DNA of 64,000 nt from Odontesthes bonariensis (lineage: Eukaryota; Chordata; Actinopteri; Atheriniformes; Atherinopsidae): assembly GCF_027942865.1 (NCBI RefSeq), contig NC_134515.1, positions 28,525,949 through 28,589,948 on the forward strand. The letters run 5' to 3'. Shown here one piece after another: positions 24,897 through 37,100 of the stretch. The stretch's first letter is position 1. Every line of letters begins with the position of its first letter. The notes beneath the pieces were generated by a model. That model saw only the letters and a list, made by a program, of their open reading frames with translations. It made no database searches and was not told the DNA's origin. A program made the position numbers and the translations under genes.

Positions 24897-27800
24897 CCAT
24901 AAATTGCTAATTTGCAGTTTTGTTTTGAGGTAGGAACGGGGCTAATTGCTTTAAAACAGTCTTTTGCTGAAGCTCCCTTTCTGTCTGAAGCGCTCCAGTT
25001 TAGCTCCTAGAGCTAAAACTTAAATCTAGGCTGAGAGCCAGAGCCTCTCCTGAAAAGCCCAGTGTGCTCTGATTGGTCAAGTGTGTGATCCAAAATGGCA
25101 ATGTTGATGTAGGCGAGTAAAGAAAGAAAACACTGCACTACAAATGATGTGTTTCAGGCAGGTCAGTGACAGTGTTTTCTTTGTTGCCTTTATTATGAAC
25201 TTTGACTCTGCAGTCTTTTTACATGCATGAAAAACCGCGGGTGAAGTCAGAGTTGGGGAAAGTGGAAGAGGAAAACTCCATGAAGCATAAAATGACCTCT
25301 TTGGGTTAAATAAATCCATGATGTTTACAAAAAGCAAGCAGCCATGAACTGAACTACGCACTGAAGTAAAGTCCAGTTGCTTGAAAAGAACACAAAACAA
25401 AAAAAAAGGGATGAAATGTCACTTCTCTGATTTTAGGACTTTAATCTAATTAAAGTTTCCACTCCTTCAGTTGTTGTGGTGTTTGTGTGACAACATCTGC
25501 CTACGCAGCCTGACAGCAGCAACAATAGCCATATTATGAAAAAAAAGACTTGATAGTGAGCCGTAGGCTTCGCAAGTTTATGATTCCTTCACATTGGCAG
25601 CATTTCCCTGGACTGAGAAGAATGCACGCTCACTTTTCTTTTCTTTTATCTCCCCCCCACACATGGAAAAATAGGGCGGAACAAATACTCGCTGTTAATC
25701 TAAGCTGAAAGCAGAAAGCTGTGGACTGACTGAAATAGTGCATTATAATCCATTCCGTTTTTGAGTATTTTGTGTGGATAAATTATTTTTCCTCTGCCGA
25801 GGAAACATAATGGTGTCTTTGTTTGAGTGATTTACTGTCTGACCGGCCCTGACAGTTCAATGGACAGTACAGATTATCATCTGTTACAACGAGATGCTAT
25901 GGCTGGGCCTGTCGTAGGAACACTGCTGCTGTTTAGATAATGTGATCCGAAATAACCAGCAAACTCGAGCAGAGGCACAGAATTTAGGGAGCAACTGTTA
26001 GTTCGCTGATAGATCTGTGGAGAATTCTGGGATATCAAACGTTCTGTCTTTGTTTCTTTTTCTTCATCACCTCTCATATCTCTCCTAGGTCATCAGTTTC
26101 ATCATCCTCATCTGCTATGCTGCATCTCTGTACGGAGGCTACTCTGCTGTTGCCATCTGCGAGATGGTCTTCGCCATCATCTTCTTTATCATCTTCATGA
26201 TGGAGTTGGACAAGCAGATCCAAGTGGTCAACTGGGTCTGGAGTGTGAGTTCTCTGCACACGCACCAAAGCACACCGGCACATTAACGTGGCAGGGCGCT
26301 CGGTTCTTCATCTCCTGCTTCCCTCCTCTGTGCAGGATTTTTTCCGTGCCATTATCGGTGCTGCTCTGTACATCATCACTTCTCTCATCTGTGTCATCGG
26401 AGGAGCAGGGGACGGAGCGCGGATCGCCGGCGGTGTAAGTTCAGACACGATGACTCAACCTGGGCTCTGAATTCTGATCCAAAACTGTGAAGTTTTCTTA
26501 TTTATTATGACAACTGTTGACGTCTGACTGCCATATGACTCATTTCCAGAGACTGATATTTAAACCAGTTTTTTTTTTTTTTTTATTATTATTACTTGTT
26601 TTCTTCACTATGATACACACCTAAACTCAGTATTAGTATTAGGTTATATTTTAATCAGGAGTTTTTTTTCTTCTTCGTTTCTTTTTTTTTAGCTCCTTTA
26701 GAAACATGTCTTTATCTGGTCATGAGTTGTCCCGGACACGATTACACCTTCTCTCTTTTCTTAGCCAAAAAAGGATACGCTCTGAGTTAGTGCACCTTGA
26801 GGAAGTCTCAGAAAGGTGTAGAAGCCTATTGCAAACGCAGCATGTGTAGGAGGATCCTTCCATCAGGGGAAAAAAACGCTTGACAATACACTCTTGTATC
26901 TGTCCAAAGTTACTCAGTAGTGAATTGTTTTCAGCTTCCTCTACCAAAGGGGGGGAGATGTCTCACTTCCCTAAATGCACATTTACCCCAGGCAAACTAC
27001 CATTTTCAAATGTTCACCAGAGAAGACCTGAACCCTCCAAAGCAGTGAGTTTTGCAGTAGCACAGCGAAAGTTTTGAAGGCAAACACCAGCGATGCTGCG
27101 TGTCACACATTTCGGTGCATTACCAGATTTCACAGGAAAGTCAGTAACTTTGCAGCAGTGGAAAAAAAACAAAAAACTGCATCACGAGTTCCCAAAGTGT
27201 GCAGCTGCCGTTAAAGGTATTCCAGGTTCTACACCCATTAAAATGGACACACATCCGTTTCCTTTTTGGAACTAAAAGCTTCCTGTGGTGTGAACAGCAA
27301 AGCCTTGTAGTCAGCAGCATTTCAAATGTGTTAGATTATGAAGAATGCTTTATAGTGGTGCAACGGATCATCATTGATCCGTGATCCGTTCGGATCAATT
27401 ATTTCGGTTCGGCACACACATGATCCGCGGATTGATTTATGAAAAAAAAATTGTGCGCATGTTCAGTCCTCACACAGCCGTTACCATTCCTGCTAGTTCC
27501 AGGGACAGAGCTACTTTCCACGCTCTGGGTAAAAGTCTGCAACAGTTCCCTCTTCAATAAGCAAACAGTCCTATGGCTCGTTTGTGATTTATTGTCCTCA
27601 GCGTACAACATGTAGAACAGTGGGCATGGAAAATAAAAGTAAGCTAGACTTCGGTGACTACTGTAACGATAACTGCTGCCACACAAACCTGTCGCCTAGG
27701 TTACCACACAGACATAACACGTAGCTGACATAGCGATAGCTAACATAAAGAAAACCCCTAACCTGCAACACAGCGTGGTCATGGCGAGCGGAGGAACAGC

Positions 27801-28698
27801 GAGCTTCAACGCCCCACGTCATTTAAATCCCCTGTTTGGGAGCATTTTGGCTTCCCTGTCAAATTTAATGAAGAAGGAAAGAGGTTGGTGGATAAAACCG
27901 TGACGGTATGTAGGCACTGTGGCACAAGAAAGCCACACAACAGTGGAAACGCATCGAGCATGGCCACGCATTTGCAGCGACATCACCCCGGTGTTTCACT
28001 GACAGGAGTGAAACCGAAAGCGGCTCAACAACCGCTCATCACTGCGGCGTTTAAGCAGCCCCTTCCTTCACAATCCGACCGGGCTAAAGCGATCATAAAC
28101 GCTATCGGTGTGTTTTTATGTTGCACTTTAAGTTGTTTTTCTTTGATTATGTTGAAAAGAAGATGTTAATTGTGCACTTTAAGTTGATTTTATATATTTC
28201 AATTTAATAATTTAAAAGTGTTAATAAACAAAAAGACAAAACATGTTTATTTGTCTAGTCTATTTTTTTTTTTTTTTTTTTGCTGATCTGAAAAATTATC
28301 CGATCCGTGACTCTGATCCGAGTAACGATCCGAACCGTGAGATTTTTGATCCGTTGCACCCCTAATGCTTTACAGTATCTGCATGCCTTTTATTTTATTT
28401 ATCAAGTTCCTTGTGTTTATTGTGAGCGCTGAACGTTATTAAAGCTGTGATTTTGATATTCTTCACAGGTTTTCGGTTTGATCGCTGGTCTGCTGTTTGC
28501 ATATGACAGCTATACCATCTACCTGCAAATTCGGAGTTCCAGACAGCACACGGCGGCTTCGACCGGTGAGAGCAACACACGCATTTCCTGATTATACTCT
28601 AATTCTCCTTTATGACATTACTCTGCCTCATTTGGAACATCAATTTTATTTTATATAATTTTTTTTTTTGTTTGTTTCTTACAGATGACAGAGTTTAA
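18521..28698 (+). CDS. plp2: Proteolipid protein 2 (PLP2), four-helix MARVEL membrane protein
   Basis: Exons 18521-18619, 26089-26244, 26336-26434, 28469-28565 and 28685-28698 (TAA). Every junction is GT-AG and in phase, giving 154 residues against 152 in human. Start chosen at the ATG opening MADTTASSPAAN, matching the human MADSE.. start. Four hydrophobic segments lie at roughly residues 27-50, 56-76, 88-106 and 119-136. Human-like landmarks are KGFILAAEI, INWPWSDFF-like VNWVWSDFFR, ALYIITS and the tail RQHTAASTDD. Known: PLP2/A4 is an ER and plasma-membrane protein of the MARVEL/CMTM type, reported to oligomerise and bind chemokine receptors. Intron 1 (7.5 kb) and intron 3 (2.0 kb) carry transposons. 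The neighbours syp and prickle3 are also PLP2's neighbours in human. Confidence 0.93.
19452..19500. repeat. Degenerate fish repeat fragment
   Basis: GTACATTCACTCAAGTACTC followed by TACTTCTGTACAGGTTTTACTTAC resembles the common teleost repeat with GTACATTTACTCAAGTACTG. It lies in plp2 intron 1. The overlapping + frame at 19147-19620 is therefore unlikely to be a gene. Confidence 0.4.
22397..23103. mobile_element. Non-autonomous TIR element nested in the hAT copy
   Basis: Perfect 17-bp terminal inverted repeats, GCCCCTTTCACACTGAG at 22397-22413 and its complement at 23087-23103, enclose 707 bp. The left flank is TTAA and the right TATA, so the target site is not settled (TA, TTA or TTAA-type). 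It carries a minus-strand open frame of 120 codons (22660-23022) that I do not recognise. No transposase motif is visible, so it was presumably mobilised by another element. It splits the hAT finger domain after LKKHNASI. Confidence 0.8.
23320..23404. repeat. 31-bp minisatellite inside the hAT copy
   Basis: Nearly three copies of a 31-bp unit built on CTCATTATCTGATGCTAGCT followed by CCGGATGCTAG. It lies in the hAT N-terminal coding part, where the translated ASDNELASG motif repeats. As 31 is not a multiple of three, each copy shifts the frame. Confidence 0.9.
23860..26088 (+). other. plp2: Remaining 3' part of plp2 intron 1
   Basis: No exon, RNA gene or recognised transposon apart from a poly-G run at 23935-23949 and the poly-T run above. 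Ends at the acceptor TCTCCTAG before plp2 exon 2. Confidence 0.6.
24858..24889. repeat. Poly-T run
   Basis: About 32 consecutive T in plp2 intron 1, possibly the poly-A tail of an old minus-strand retro-insertion; no element body was recognised next to it. Confidence 0.9.
27345..28372 (+). mobile_element. hAT element with perfect 8-bp target duplication in plp2 intron 3
   Basis: The element is 27353-28364 (1012 bp). It is bounded by exact direct repeats ATGCTTTA at 27345-27352 and 28365-28372. Termini are TAGTGGTGCAACGGATCA on the left and, in reverse complement, TAGGGGTGCAACGGATCA on the right, differing at one base. The subterminal regions of both ends carry many GATCCG/CGGATC words. The interior encodes only a BED zinc finger; the hAT catalytic domain is gone. 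It ends about 100 bp before the acceptor of plp2 exon 4. Confidence 0.93.
27762..28169 (+). pseudogene. BED-type zinc finger of a ZBED-like hAT transposase (fragment)
   Basis: The frame is open from 27762 to the stop at 28167-28169 and reads KSPVWEHFGFPVKFNEEGKR then VTVCRHCGTRKPH and SSMATHLQRHHPGV. These are the aromatic and Cys2/His2 positions of a BED finger as in ZBED1-type hAT proteins. The only nearby ATG (27781) is in a different frame, so the start is lost or shifted. After about residue 115 the frame runs into non-homologous sequence. The transposase is truncated to its DNA-binding head. Whether any transcript is made is unknown. Confidence 0.8.
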
Positions 28699-29591
28699 AC
28701 ACTCCACTCCACCTACCTGCGTCAAGATCGCAGCAGGTGTACAAAAAGAGAAACATTGTGCAGCAGTTAACTGAAGAGTGGGTCAGCGAGGACGATGGAC
28801 AGTAAAATGAGCAGGTCACAGTTTAATCATTGCGACTGTGTGCCGTGAACAAATGAGATGTATATTAGGGCCGTGCCTGAAAGGAGGATGACATAGCCAA
28901 AGTGAGTGGTACTGTACATCTGTGCCTGCAGGTCTGCTACATGGGGACTTCCCCCCTCCCAAGCTTTTTCTTACTCCTCCATAGATCACTGACAAATAAA
29001 AAAGGGAAATTTGCCAATAATAGGCGATGTAAGACTTAGGTTGATGTCATCAAGCAGCTTGTCTAATACACCTGTCTGCTGTTACTGGACTGCTGTCGTA
29101 AATAGTAAATGTGTCACCATTGGACTTTCGAAGTAACCGACACAAAGATGGGTGCTTTAGCGACTACATATTGTCATAATTATGCTCTTCTTGAGTTTGT
29201 TTTCATTTCATCGGCTGGTTAAACATTTCCTTCTCCAATATTCAAGTATAACAATCCCTGTGTGTTACAGTGCCTTAAAGTCTCATTTCAAACATCCAGT
29301 TGTTCCCTTCATCTTACCCATTTTTTTTTTAATTATTTCTGAATCTTAAATATTTGATGTGGTCTGCTACTATTTATCAACACATTTTCTGGCTGTTTTT
29401 GTACTAATAGAGGTTAATTGGGTATCTTTAGGACCCTCAGATGGTCATTAACCACACAAATTACAGTGTCATCCTCTACTTTTAACTGTCTCTTTGATTC
29501 TTGCTCAGGTTATGTTTTTTTCTTACTCGTGTAACACGTTTTTTTAAGGTGCGGATTCTTTTTTTCCAGTTTATATTCCACACTGCCCAGT

Positions 29592-29785
29592 AATAAAGTG
29601 CAGGTTGGGTTGGGTTTTTTTTTTATGTTCATGTTCTCTTGTGATGAGGGAGATGATTAAAACAAGAAGAAGAAATAAAAACATTTTATGACTGATGTGA
29701 ATATCACACGATGTGCTGCAGTTGTTTCCTCAACCCTTTTGGTTATTTTGTCATTTCAAAATTCAAATCAGCTTTGAGAAATAAA
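29592..29785 (+). terminator. plp2: Candidate poly(A) signals of plp2
   Basis: AATAAA at 29592, 29674 and 29780 close a non-coding tail of about 0.9-1.1 kb after the plp2 stop at 28698. Which is used cannot be told. Confidence 0.5.
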
Positions 29786-29799
29786 GCAACTGTTACTAC

Positions 29800-31114
29800 T
29801 AAGAGTATCTGTATTTGTAGCTTGTATTATGCGCTAATCTTTCACATTATGTCATCTTAATGTTTAAAAAACGTTTTTATTTTTATATCTCCAGAGGCCT
29901 TGTGTATGATGGGTTCGGACTGTAATTTGTCTTCTGTTTTATTGCCACTAGATGGAAGCAGTCTGCCACTCATTTACTGAAATGCTAAACTGCAAAGAGC
30001 TCCTTTAGTTGGTGAGCCACTGGGGCCGGTAACTGACAAAGCAACAGTGCTGCTGGTATTCAGATGGGATCAAAAATATAATTTAATATAACATAAATTT
30101 TGTTTTTTTCCAGCGTGAAGAGTGGTTTAAGTCGTGCTGCATGCAGCTATGCTCTCTGCATCACATTGGATTTTTGTTGTGTTTTTTCTTTACAGTGCAC
30201 GCATGCTGCCCCTATTCCTCGTTCTGAGATTACATTGTATTCATGAAAATCCTCTCCTTCATTTAGGGCTGTGGCTCCACTGCCTTTCAGTTGTAATAAC
30301 GACTCATGTTATTTTAAAAGCTGCGCAGTGGAATGATAATCCCTTGTTTGGGGTCATGCCAGCTGCTATCAAACTATTTCCCAGGGTCCCTGGACTGTAA
30401 TAATAACTGCCCAAACACAACTTATCAAAAATGTGTATTTTGTTCAGAATTTTTCTTTTCGAATGAAGTCTACAGTGATTTTTGTTTTTAACTCTAAAGT
30501 TGTAAATGGATATTACTAAGAAGCATAAATGTGTTGACTGGATTTACTTACACACACACACGTATATATCTATCTATATATAGAGAGAGATAGTTTTGGT
30601 GATGTATGGGCCAAGCTTTAAGACAGTTTACTGTCTACAGTTATTTTTTAAAAATAGTTTATTTATTTTTTTTTTATTTTGGACAGGAAGTAAAGGTAGA
30701 CCGTCGTCAAGTTAGCACACATTCACAATGAAAGCGGAACAAATCTGCTTGAAGTAAAACAGTTCACTTGTAAATAATTTTCCAACTGAAATAATTGTAT
30801 GTATTTAACAAAATCTATTACCTAATGTGGCTGTTTTGTCACTGCTCTGATCATTAAAAAAAAAAGATGTGGATGAATACGTGCTGTAATTTGAAGTGAA
30901 TCCGGAAGTAGGTTTTCAGTCAGGGTAACTTTCTACTTCAGATGTGATGCCACAGTCGTTAGAAAAGCCGGAATGAAGAGTCCGTGGTGGTCCGCCGGGA
31001 GCAGCATGTAGTTCAACACGGAGTGTGTCGCTTATCATTTTTAGACCTTAATCTTTGTCCTCTCCATTTGTTAAACTGGGAAATATATATATTTTTTTAC
31101 CTTCAGCTGACATC
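29800..31114 (+). other. prickle3: Spacer and presumptive prickle3 promoter/5' UTR
   Basis: No gene seen. A compound CA/TA/GA microsatellite lies at about 30551-30592. The last ~200 bases before 31115 are richer in CpG (CCGGAATGAAGAG, GTCCGCCGGGAGC), as expected near a transcription start. No TATA box was assigned. Confidence 0.4.
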
Positions 31115-34100
31115 ATGTTCCTGCGAGGGTCAAAAACGCGACGGTCGAACCGCTCGGTGAGTGCCTGTTGTTTTTGCCGTTCAATTATTCCTCTTTTCAC
31201 AAGTTAGGTAACTCTGTGGGTACTATCACAGTCAACTCAAAGTATACACGGGAACTACTTTTATGGTTTCAACGCGTTTCCTTGCTTCGTTGTAACAGCA
31301 GACGTGTACTGAACTTGCTGTAAAGTCCAACACAGAAACGGAACCGTCCCACCTTCACCTGGCTTTTGTTTTCGGTGAATTGATTTTTTTTTTCTTTTTT
31401 CTTTTTTTTTCCCAGCATAGAGCCCAGCACCTTTGTTTCGCGTTTGAAAGAAATATGCTGTTTTATTATCTTATTTAATGTGTCCCTTAAAGTCTCGCAT
31501 TCTTTGTTTCTTTGGTCATAGTCGGGCGCCCCAGGTATAGTCAGGAGTAGCTCTATACGTCATAGATTTGTACCTGAGCAGGTTGGGGATGTAGTGGCTG
31601 TAACCTGAACAGGTTTATTACCGTGGCCGGCTTCTCACTGTAACGTAAACAGCTCGTGTGCTGTTTTAAGTTATTTTAAAGGTGATACTTTTGTCGCAAC
31701 ACACAACCTACACGGTCAAAGTGAATGTAAACGTGAACTAGGCTAACAGCTGTATGTTCGGCAAAACATCTGGCTCGGTGACTCGCCTGGAATATGCCCA
31801 AACTGTGACTGTGATAACCATTGCACCACACTTCTAAATGTAAATGGTGTTACACAAATTGAAATAAAGGGAGTCTGTCTGCAATACGTGCACATCACAG
31901 AATGTAGGATCGTGGGAAAAATACCACAACAATGGATACTTTATAGGTAGGTGCAGGTGATCTGAGTGAAGATGCGGTCAGTCCAAGATTCCCTGCAGTT
32001 TTTCAAACGTTTCCTGGGCAAGTCTTAAGATGAACGTCAGTTTCTCCATTAGTAAAGTATATTTGTAGGTTCAAGGGAGGAAAAGAACCTCCGAAACTGA
32101 AAAAGAAACTATTAAACACACTCAAAAACATATTACTTGAATAGTTTAGCTGCTTTGCTTTCGGGCAAATTTATCACCGCATCGATGTTATCAGTAACAC
32201 CTGCACGTTAAGATCATATGACGAGTCAAAATACCTACTGTGAAAAGACCATCTATTATACAAAGTATCCGTGTTTCTGCGTACTACAGCGTAGTCACAA
32301 ATATGATGTTGGGTTTGACCCTCAGCACACAGATCATATACACCAAACTTAAAAATCGTCATTTAAGTTGACCTCTGCAGCAGTGTAAGAGTAACCGTAA
32401 GAGTAACAAGATGTGTTGTGCTGCAGAGGAGGGAGGTGTGGAGACTGCTGGCCGGCAGGGTGTCTGTTTGATCCTGCCCGGTGAGGAGAGGTGCATCTAT
32501 GCAGCATGCCGACACCGGAAAGGCCCCCCGACCTATGACCTTTGCTGTTAATTTTTAATCCTTCCAACGGCACAACTTTGAGGACCTGAATGACACGGTT
32601 GTTTCTTTCAGTGGCTAATGAGCCGTTTAAGTGAGCTTTTCTTAGACCTGTGGAGTACCGTGCGCATTGTATGGACCAAATTATACCATTCTGGTGTATT
32701 ATTTATCTGTTATCCTTGTATTATTGTAAAAAAAAAATCCCTGGTTTACCCTTTGCTGTTGCCCGCTCATGTAAGGTAACAAAGATGGCAGCCTTTGTGT
32801 TCGTCCATTACCTGGTTACAGCGTTACTTGGTAGCAAGATGAAGCTCAAGCAAAGGTGGGATTAAACCTTGCACCCGTTTAGTGAAAAAAAAACAAAGGA
32901 GCACATATGAAAAGTCTGACGCCAGTCTAGCTGTAAGCGAGTGAGCTGAACTGAATTTGACCTGGTAAAGTATTATTTACTTTACCCACACTTCGTTTAG
33001 AGGAAACTTCCGATCACCACTCCCATCACTTCCCCTCACTCATGGCTGCACAAAAGAAAATCCTCACACTTGGGACGCAAACCTGACACACTATCTTTTA
33101 TGAAAAACTGAAATGTAACATATGAAACCCACGTACCTCAGTGTAGCCTTGTCATCTCGGACACTGCGGTTATGATGAGGAAACGTAAAAAGAAACTTGC
33201 AGCGGCGGTTTTTTAAAACCTAAACATTTGTCTTTTGTCTGTTTTTAAATCGGTACTCGGTTATATGGGAGTGTATTCCAACCTACTGAAGAGAACAATT
33301 TAATATGAACGGAGCTGGCGTGGTTTAATGCGTGCTTGTTCACAGATAAGAGCATCTCCCGAATGCTTTCTTTTTAAAGATAAACGTAATTGGACAGAGG
33401 GTTGCCTTATTAGACTTCCAAGATGTTCTCCTTTTGCCTCTTAGCACGTCAAAGGTGTTGGCTACTTCAAATAAATTTCTAGCTGGATTTCTCAGGATTT
33501 CTAATCCCTCTTCCTTCATGAAGTCACAACTGAGCCCGTGCTTAAATCTTAATTACTATCTGCTCCTAACTGAGTGAGCATTCGGCTATGATGCTATGGT
33601 GTCGAGCCTCTAATCCCTTTAATATTAGTGCGAGATTAAGTCCAAACCATTATGCAGAGTTTAAATGTGCGCAGGCGGGCTTCTGTCTTTGTCAGCCAGA
33701 GGGCCGGAGACACGGTGAGCTCTCATGCTGAAATAAATAAAAAAATGATGTCAGACTTATGCAAGAATCCCATGACTTACAGCAAATCCCTAATCTGCTC
33801 TGACCTAAAACGAGACTGTAACTTTTTAAAGAAGGAAAAAAAAGACTCGTTTTTACAAATAGAACGTCGTATCGGAGCAGGAAAACATACTTTTACCCAC
33901 ACCTGCACTTTTATGCTAGTTTTCGTAAGGTTGTAGTTGGATTAATAAAAGACTTAAGCCTTATTGTTATGTATTTGGGTTTCTGTTATATTGCATTTAG
34001 CTTAATACATTACAAACGTTATTAAATTGACGTAATGTTTTTTCATGTGCTGCAGTTGCATAACATCATGCTCCCACAGTGTTCACAAAAGTTCACTGTT

Positions 34101-37100
34101 GGTCTTAAATTATGTCGACTGCCAACGCCTGTTAGTCTCACTGTGGTTGAGTTTATGAGCGCAGAGAGCAACGAGCTTTCAGCATCAGTTACCTCGGCGA
34201 GCATGTTTACAAAATGATCGTCTTACTGCAAGCAAAACCAGTTTTTTTTAAAAACCAGACTATTTAGAAGCGGAGTTTTAAAATGCAGGTGAACATGTCA
34301 GTCCAACTGAAAACGCCTGAAATGAAGCTTCTCAAAAACGGACTAACGTTCCCAGATGATGTGGTTGGGGCTTTTCTGCAAGTTAACAATACGTGCGCTT
34401 GACTAGGCTTAAATGTGTCAAGTTCCATCGTTTGCATCTTTTTTTGTAAAAACAATAAAGTCTAAGTTCGTATTAACGCGGCCCAATTTCCAACAAAAAT
34501 GCTCTCGTTTACATAGTATTGTTTCTTTTGTCTGACAGCTAATTTAAGTTTAGAAGCGTTTCCAGACTGTCTCTATGCTCTTAGACAATCCTGATTTATT
34601 TATTTATTTATTTATTTTTTTTTTTAAGCCCCAGCATCGTCTGACAAAATAACCATCCAAATAACTAAAAGACACCCTCTGTGCAGTGACTTTGGCTATA
34701 CTTACATGTACAATGATCTCTCACGGAGAAAGTTATATGCGGTTACATATGAGATGTAACTCCACTGTGCACATAACCGTGATGATTGACCCTTATCAGA
34801 GATGTCCAGAATGCTTTTTCTCCTCAGAATTGTCGACTCGTGATAAATTGCAATCTGCTGTGAAACGGGTGCACCAGCATATGAAATGATGTAAAAAAAA
34901 AAAAGTTATGTGTTTTTTTAATCAAGTCAAAGAGCGTCTAAAAGAAGGGACAAAAAAGCATGAAGTGTCTTTCCTTTGCCGCTCTTTTCTTTGGAAATAT
35001 TGAAGAACGCACTTGTATACCCGTGTTAAATGCAAACTTTAAATACAAACTTATTGTTGTATGTGCCTCTCGGGCTAAGTCACCACGTCGCTGGGACAAC
35101 TCAGAAACTTGTTCCTAAGGAACTAACAAGTGAAAGGCCCAGTCATCCAGAAATCATCTCTACGCTTCATTTCACCCGTCTTGTCACCTTTCATACCTGG
35201 CTAAGAGGTGATTATCAAAGCAGCATGGAGTCGGTGTGTCTGTGAAAATGACAGGCCGTGTCGAATTAAAAACTGGATCTACTGCTGTGATCGGTGCAGA
35301 TGACAAAACACATTCACGCCGGAAGCATCGTAATTTCCAAACATGTGCTTGGAAAAAAGCACGTCGAATGAAACTGATCCACATAGCTGTGGTTTCTCAG
35401 TTCAGTTCTAAAGCGCTGCAACAACCCTCGGATGCCAGTGAGACCAGCCTGTTGCGGCTAATCAAAGTCACTTACAGTGCATGTTAAAGCCACTGCTCTG
35501 GGAAACAGGCTCGACATGAACGCTGATGCTTTAGTGGTTTGAGTGGTTGGGGGAGGGGGGGAGAGAAAGGCGAACAGGTATGCACAGGTACCCCGGTGCA
35601 TCACATATCACATTTATTGCTTTGCTCGTTAAAGTCAGTGCCGTGCAGCTTTATGGGCATCATCTTCATGCAGATGAAATGAAGTTCTTACATCTGAGCC
35701 TTGTCAACATATCCGCAACTATGTGGTCATTCTGGTTTTAAAAGAGGTTTCATCAGAATAATTCAGTTTTTACAATTTTATATGAACACATGGATAGGGT
35801 CCCTTCAAATGGAAAACGTACTCATGGCACCGTGAAGGTGTAGTTTATCTACAGGTCTGGAAAGGGCTAATCCTTTTTCTCTGTGAACACAAAGCCGCTC
35901 GCATAGGAGAGTAACGGGAGTTGAGGCGTCCAAGGAAAAGAAAGTAGAGACAGAGCGACTACATGGAGAGGGAAAGGGTGCAGCACTCATCCTGTGTCTA
36001 CTTCCTTCCTCTCATCTCTAAAAGGAGGCCTGCGTCGGCAGTCTACATACGTACACACACACATTTACATGCACAATCACGCAAGTCTGCAAGTGAGATG
36101 TGAGACGGCTGTTTTAGTGCTAAGCTGCAGAGTTGCCCTTGGCTAAGTCCAGTGCACCGCTCAGCACTTTTGGCAAAAGGCCTTTTTGAGATTTGACACC
36201 CTGTATTACTTCAGAACACACACTGTAGCTCTGTGGCAGATGTAGTTTCAGACAAGCACCTTCCCTCTGGGGGTAATTAACGTCAAACGTCTTTCTGCCT
36301 GCGGGTGAAGTGGAAACTCTTCTCGCTCTCTGACTACGATGTGCCTCTGACAAGCAAAAAAAAACTGTGTGTGCTACACGAATGCTGCTCGTGTCGGGAA
36401 ATGTCGTGAGCTGAATGACTTCATGTTGTGTTTTCAGCAGGAGGAAGAGGACCCCGACAGAGGCCAGCCCTGCATGCGCTGTGGAGACCGGTGCCCTGGC
36501 TTCCGTGTCCATGGCTGGAGGTATAAACCCAAGGTTGTCTGTGCTGCCTGCGAGATTTTCAGGAAATGTTTCTGTCACGCTGTGTATTCGCCTTCGGTTG
36601 TGTCGCAGCTTCTTCTGCTGAGTTCTGGGTCTCGTGGGACGGCTCATGACAAGCATGTACATTTTTCTAAACTTCTCTTAAAAGGATTGGAAAACAGCTG
36701 CTTCAGCAAAAAAATGTATTTGAAAAATAGCTGTATGTAGAATTAGTGTTCACAAAGGCTTGGCTTTCTGTCACTGCCTGTGACAGAGAGCCAATTTAAA
36801 AAAAAAAAAAAAATACAACAACTTTGATTTTGTTCCATTACCAATACCAAACATTGTGTGTTTTCTGCCTTTTCACGTTTTAAGGAGGACGGAAATCAGC
36901 TCAGCTGTCATCTGTGCACATGATGATGAGTGCAGATATACATTAGGGGACAACAAACACGACGCAGTCAATGACTCAGGGCACAGAGCAGATCATCCCA
37001 ACTGACTCTGTTTTCAGAGGGAATTAGGGCTATACATGAATTAATGCCATTAAGCCTCGACCTCTACAACGACAGCTGCTGCAGTTAGTTTGCATCAACA

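Noticed and set aside
32349-32573. Minus-strand frame with a Ser/Tyr-rich end in prickle3 intron 1
   Set aside because: No recognised domain, no splice context, and short enough to occur by chance.
36120-36662. 180-codon minus-strand frame over prickle3 exon 2
   Set aside because: It is the antisense shadow of a real exon and flanking intron; no homology seen.
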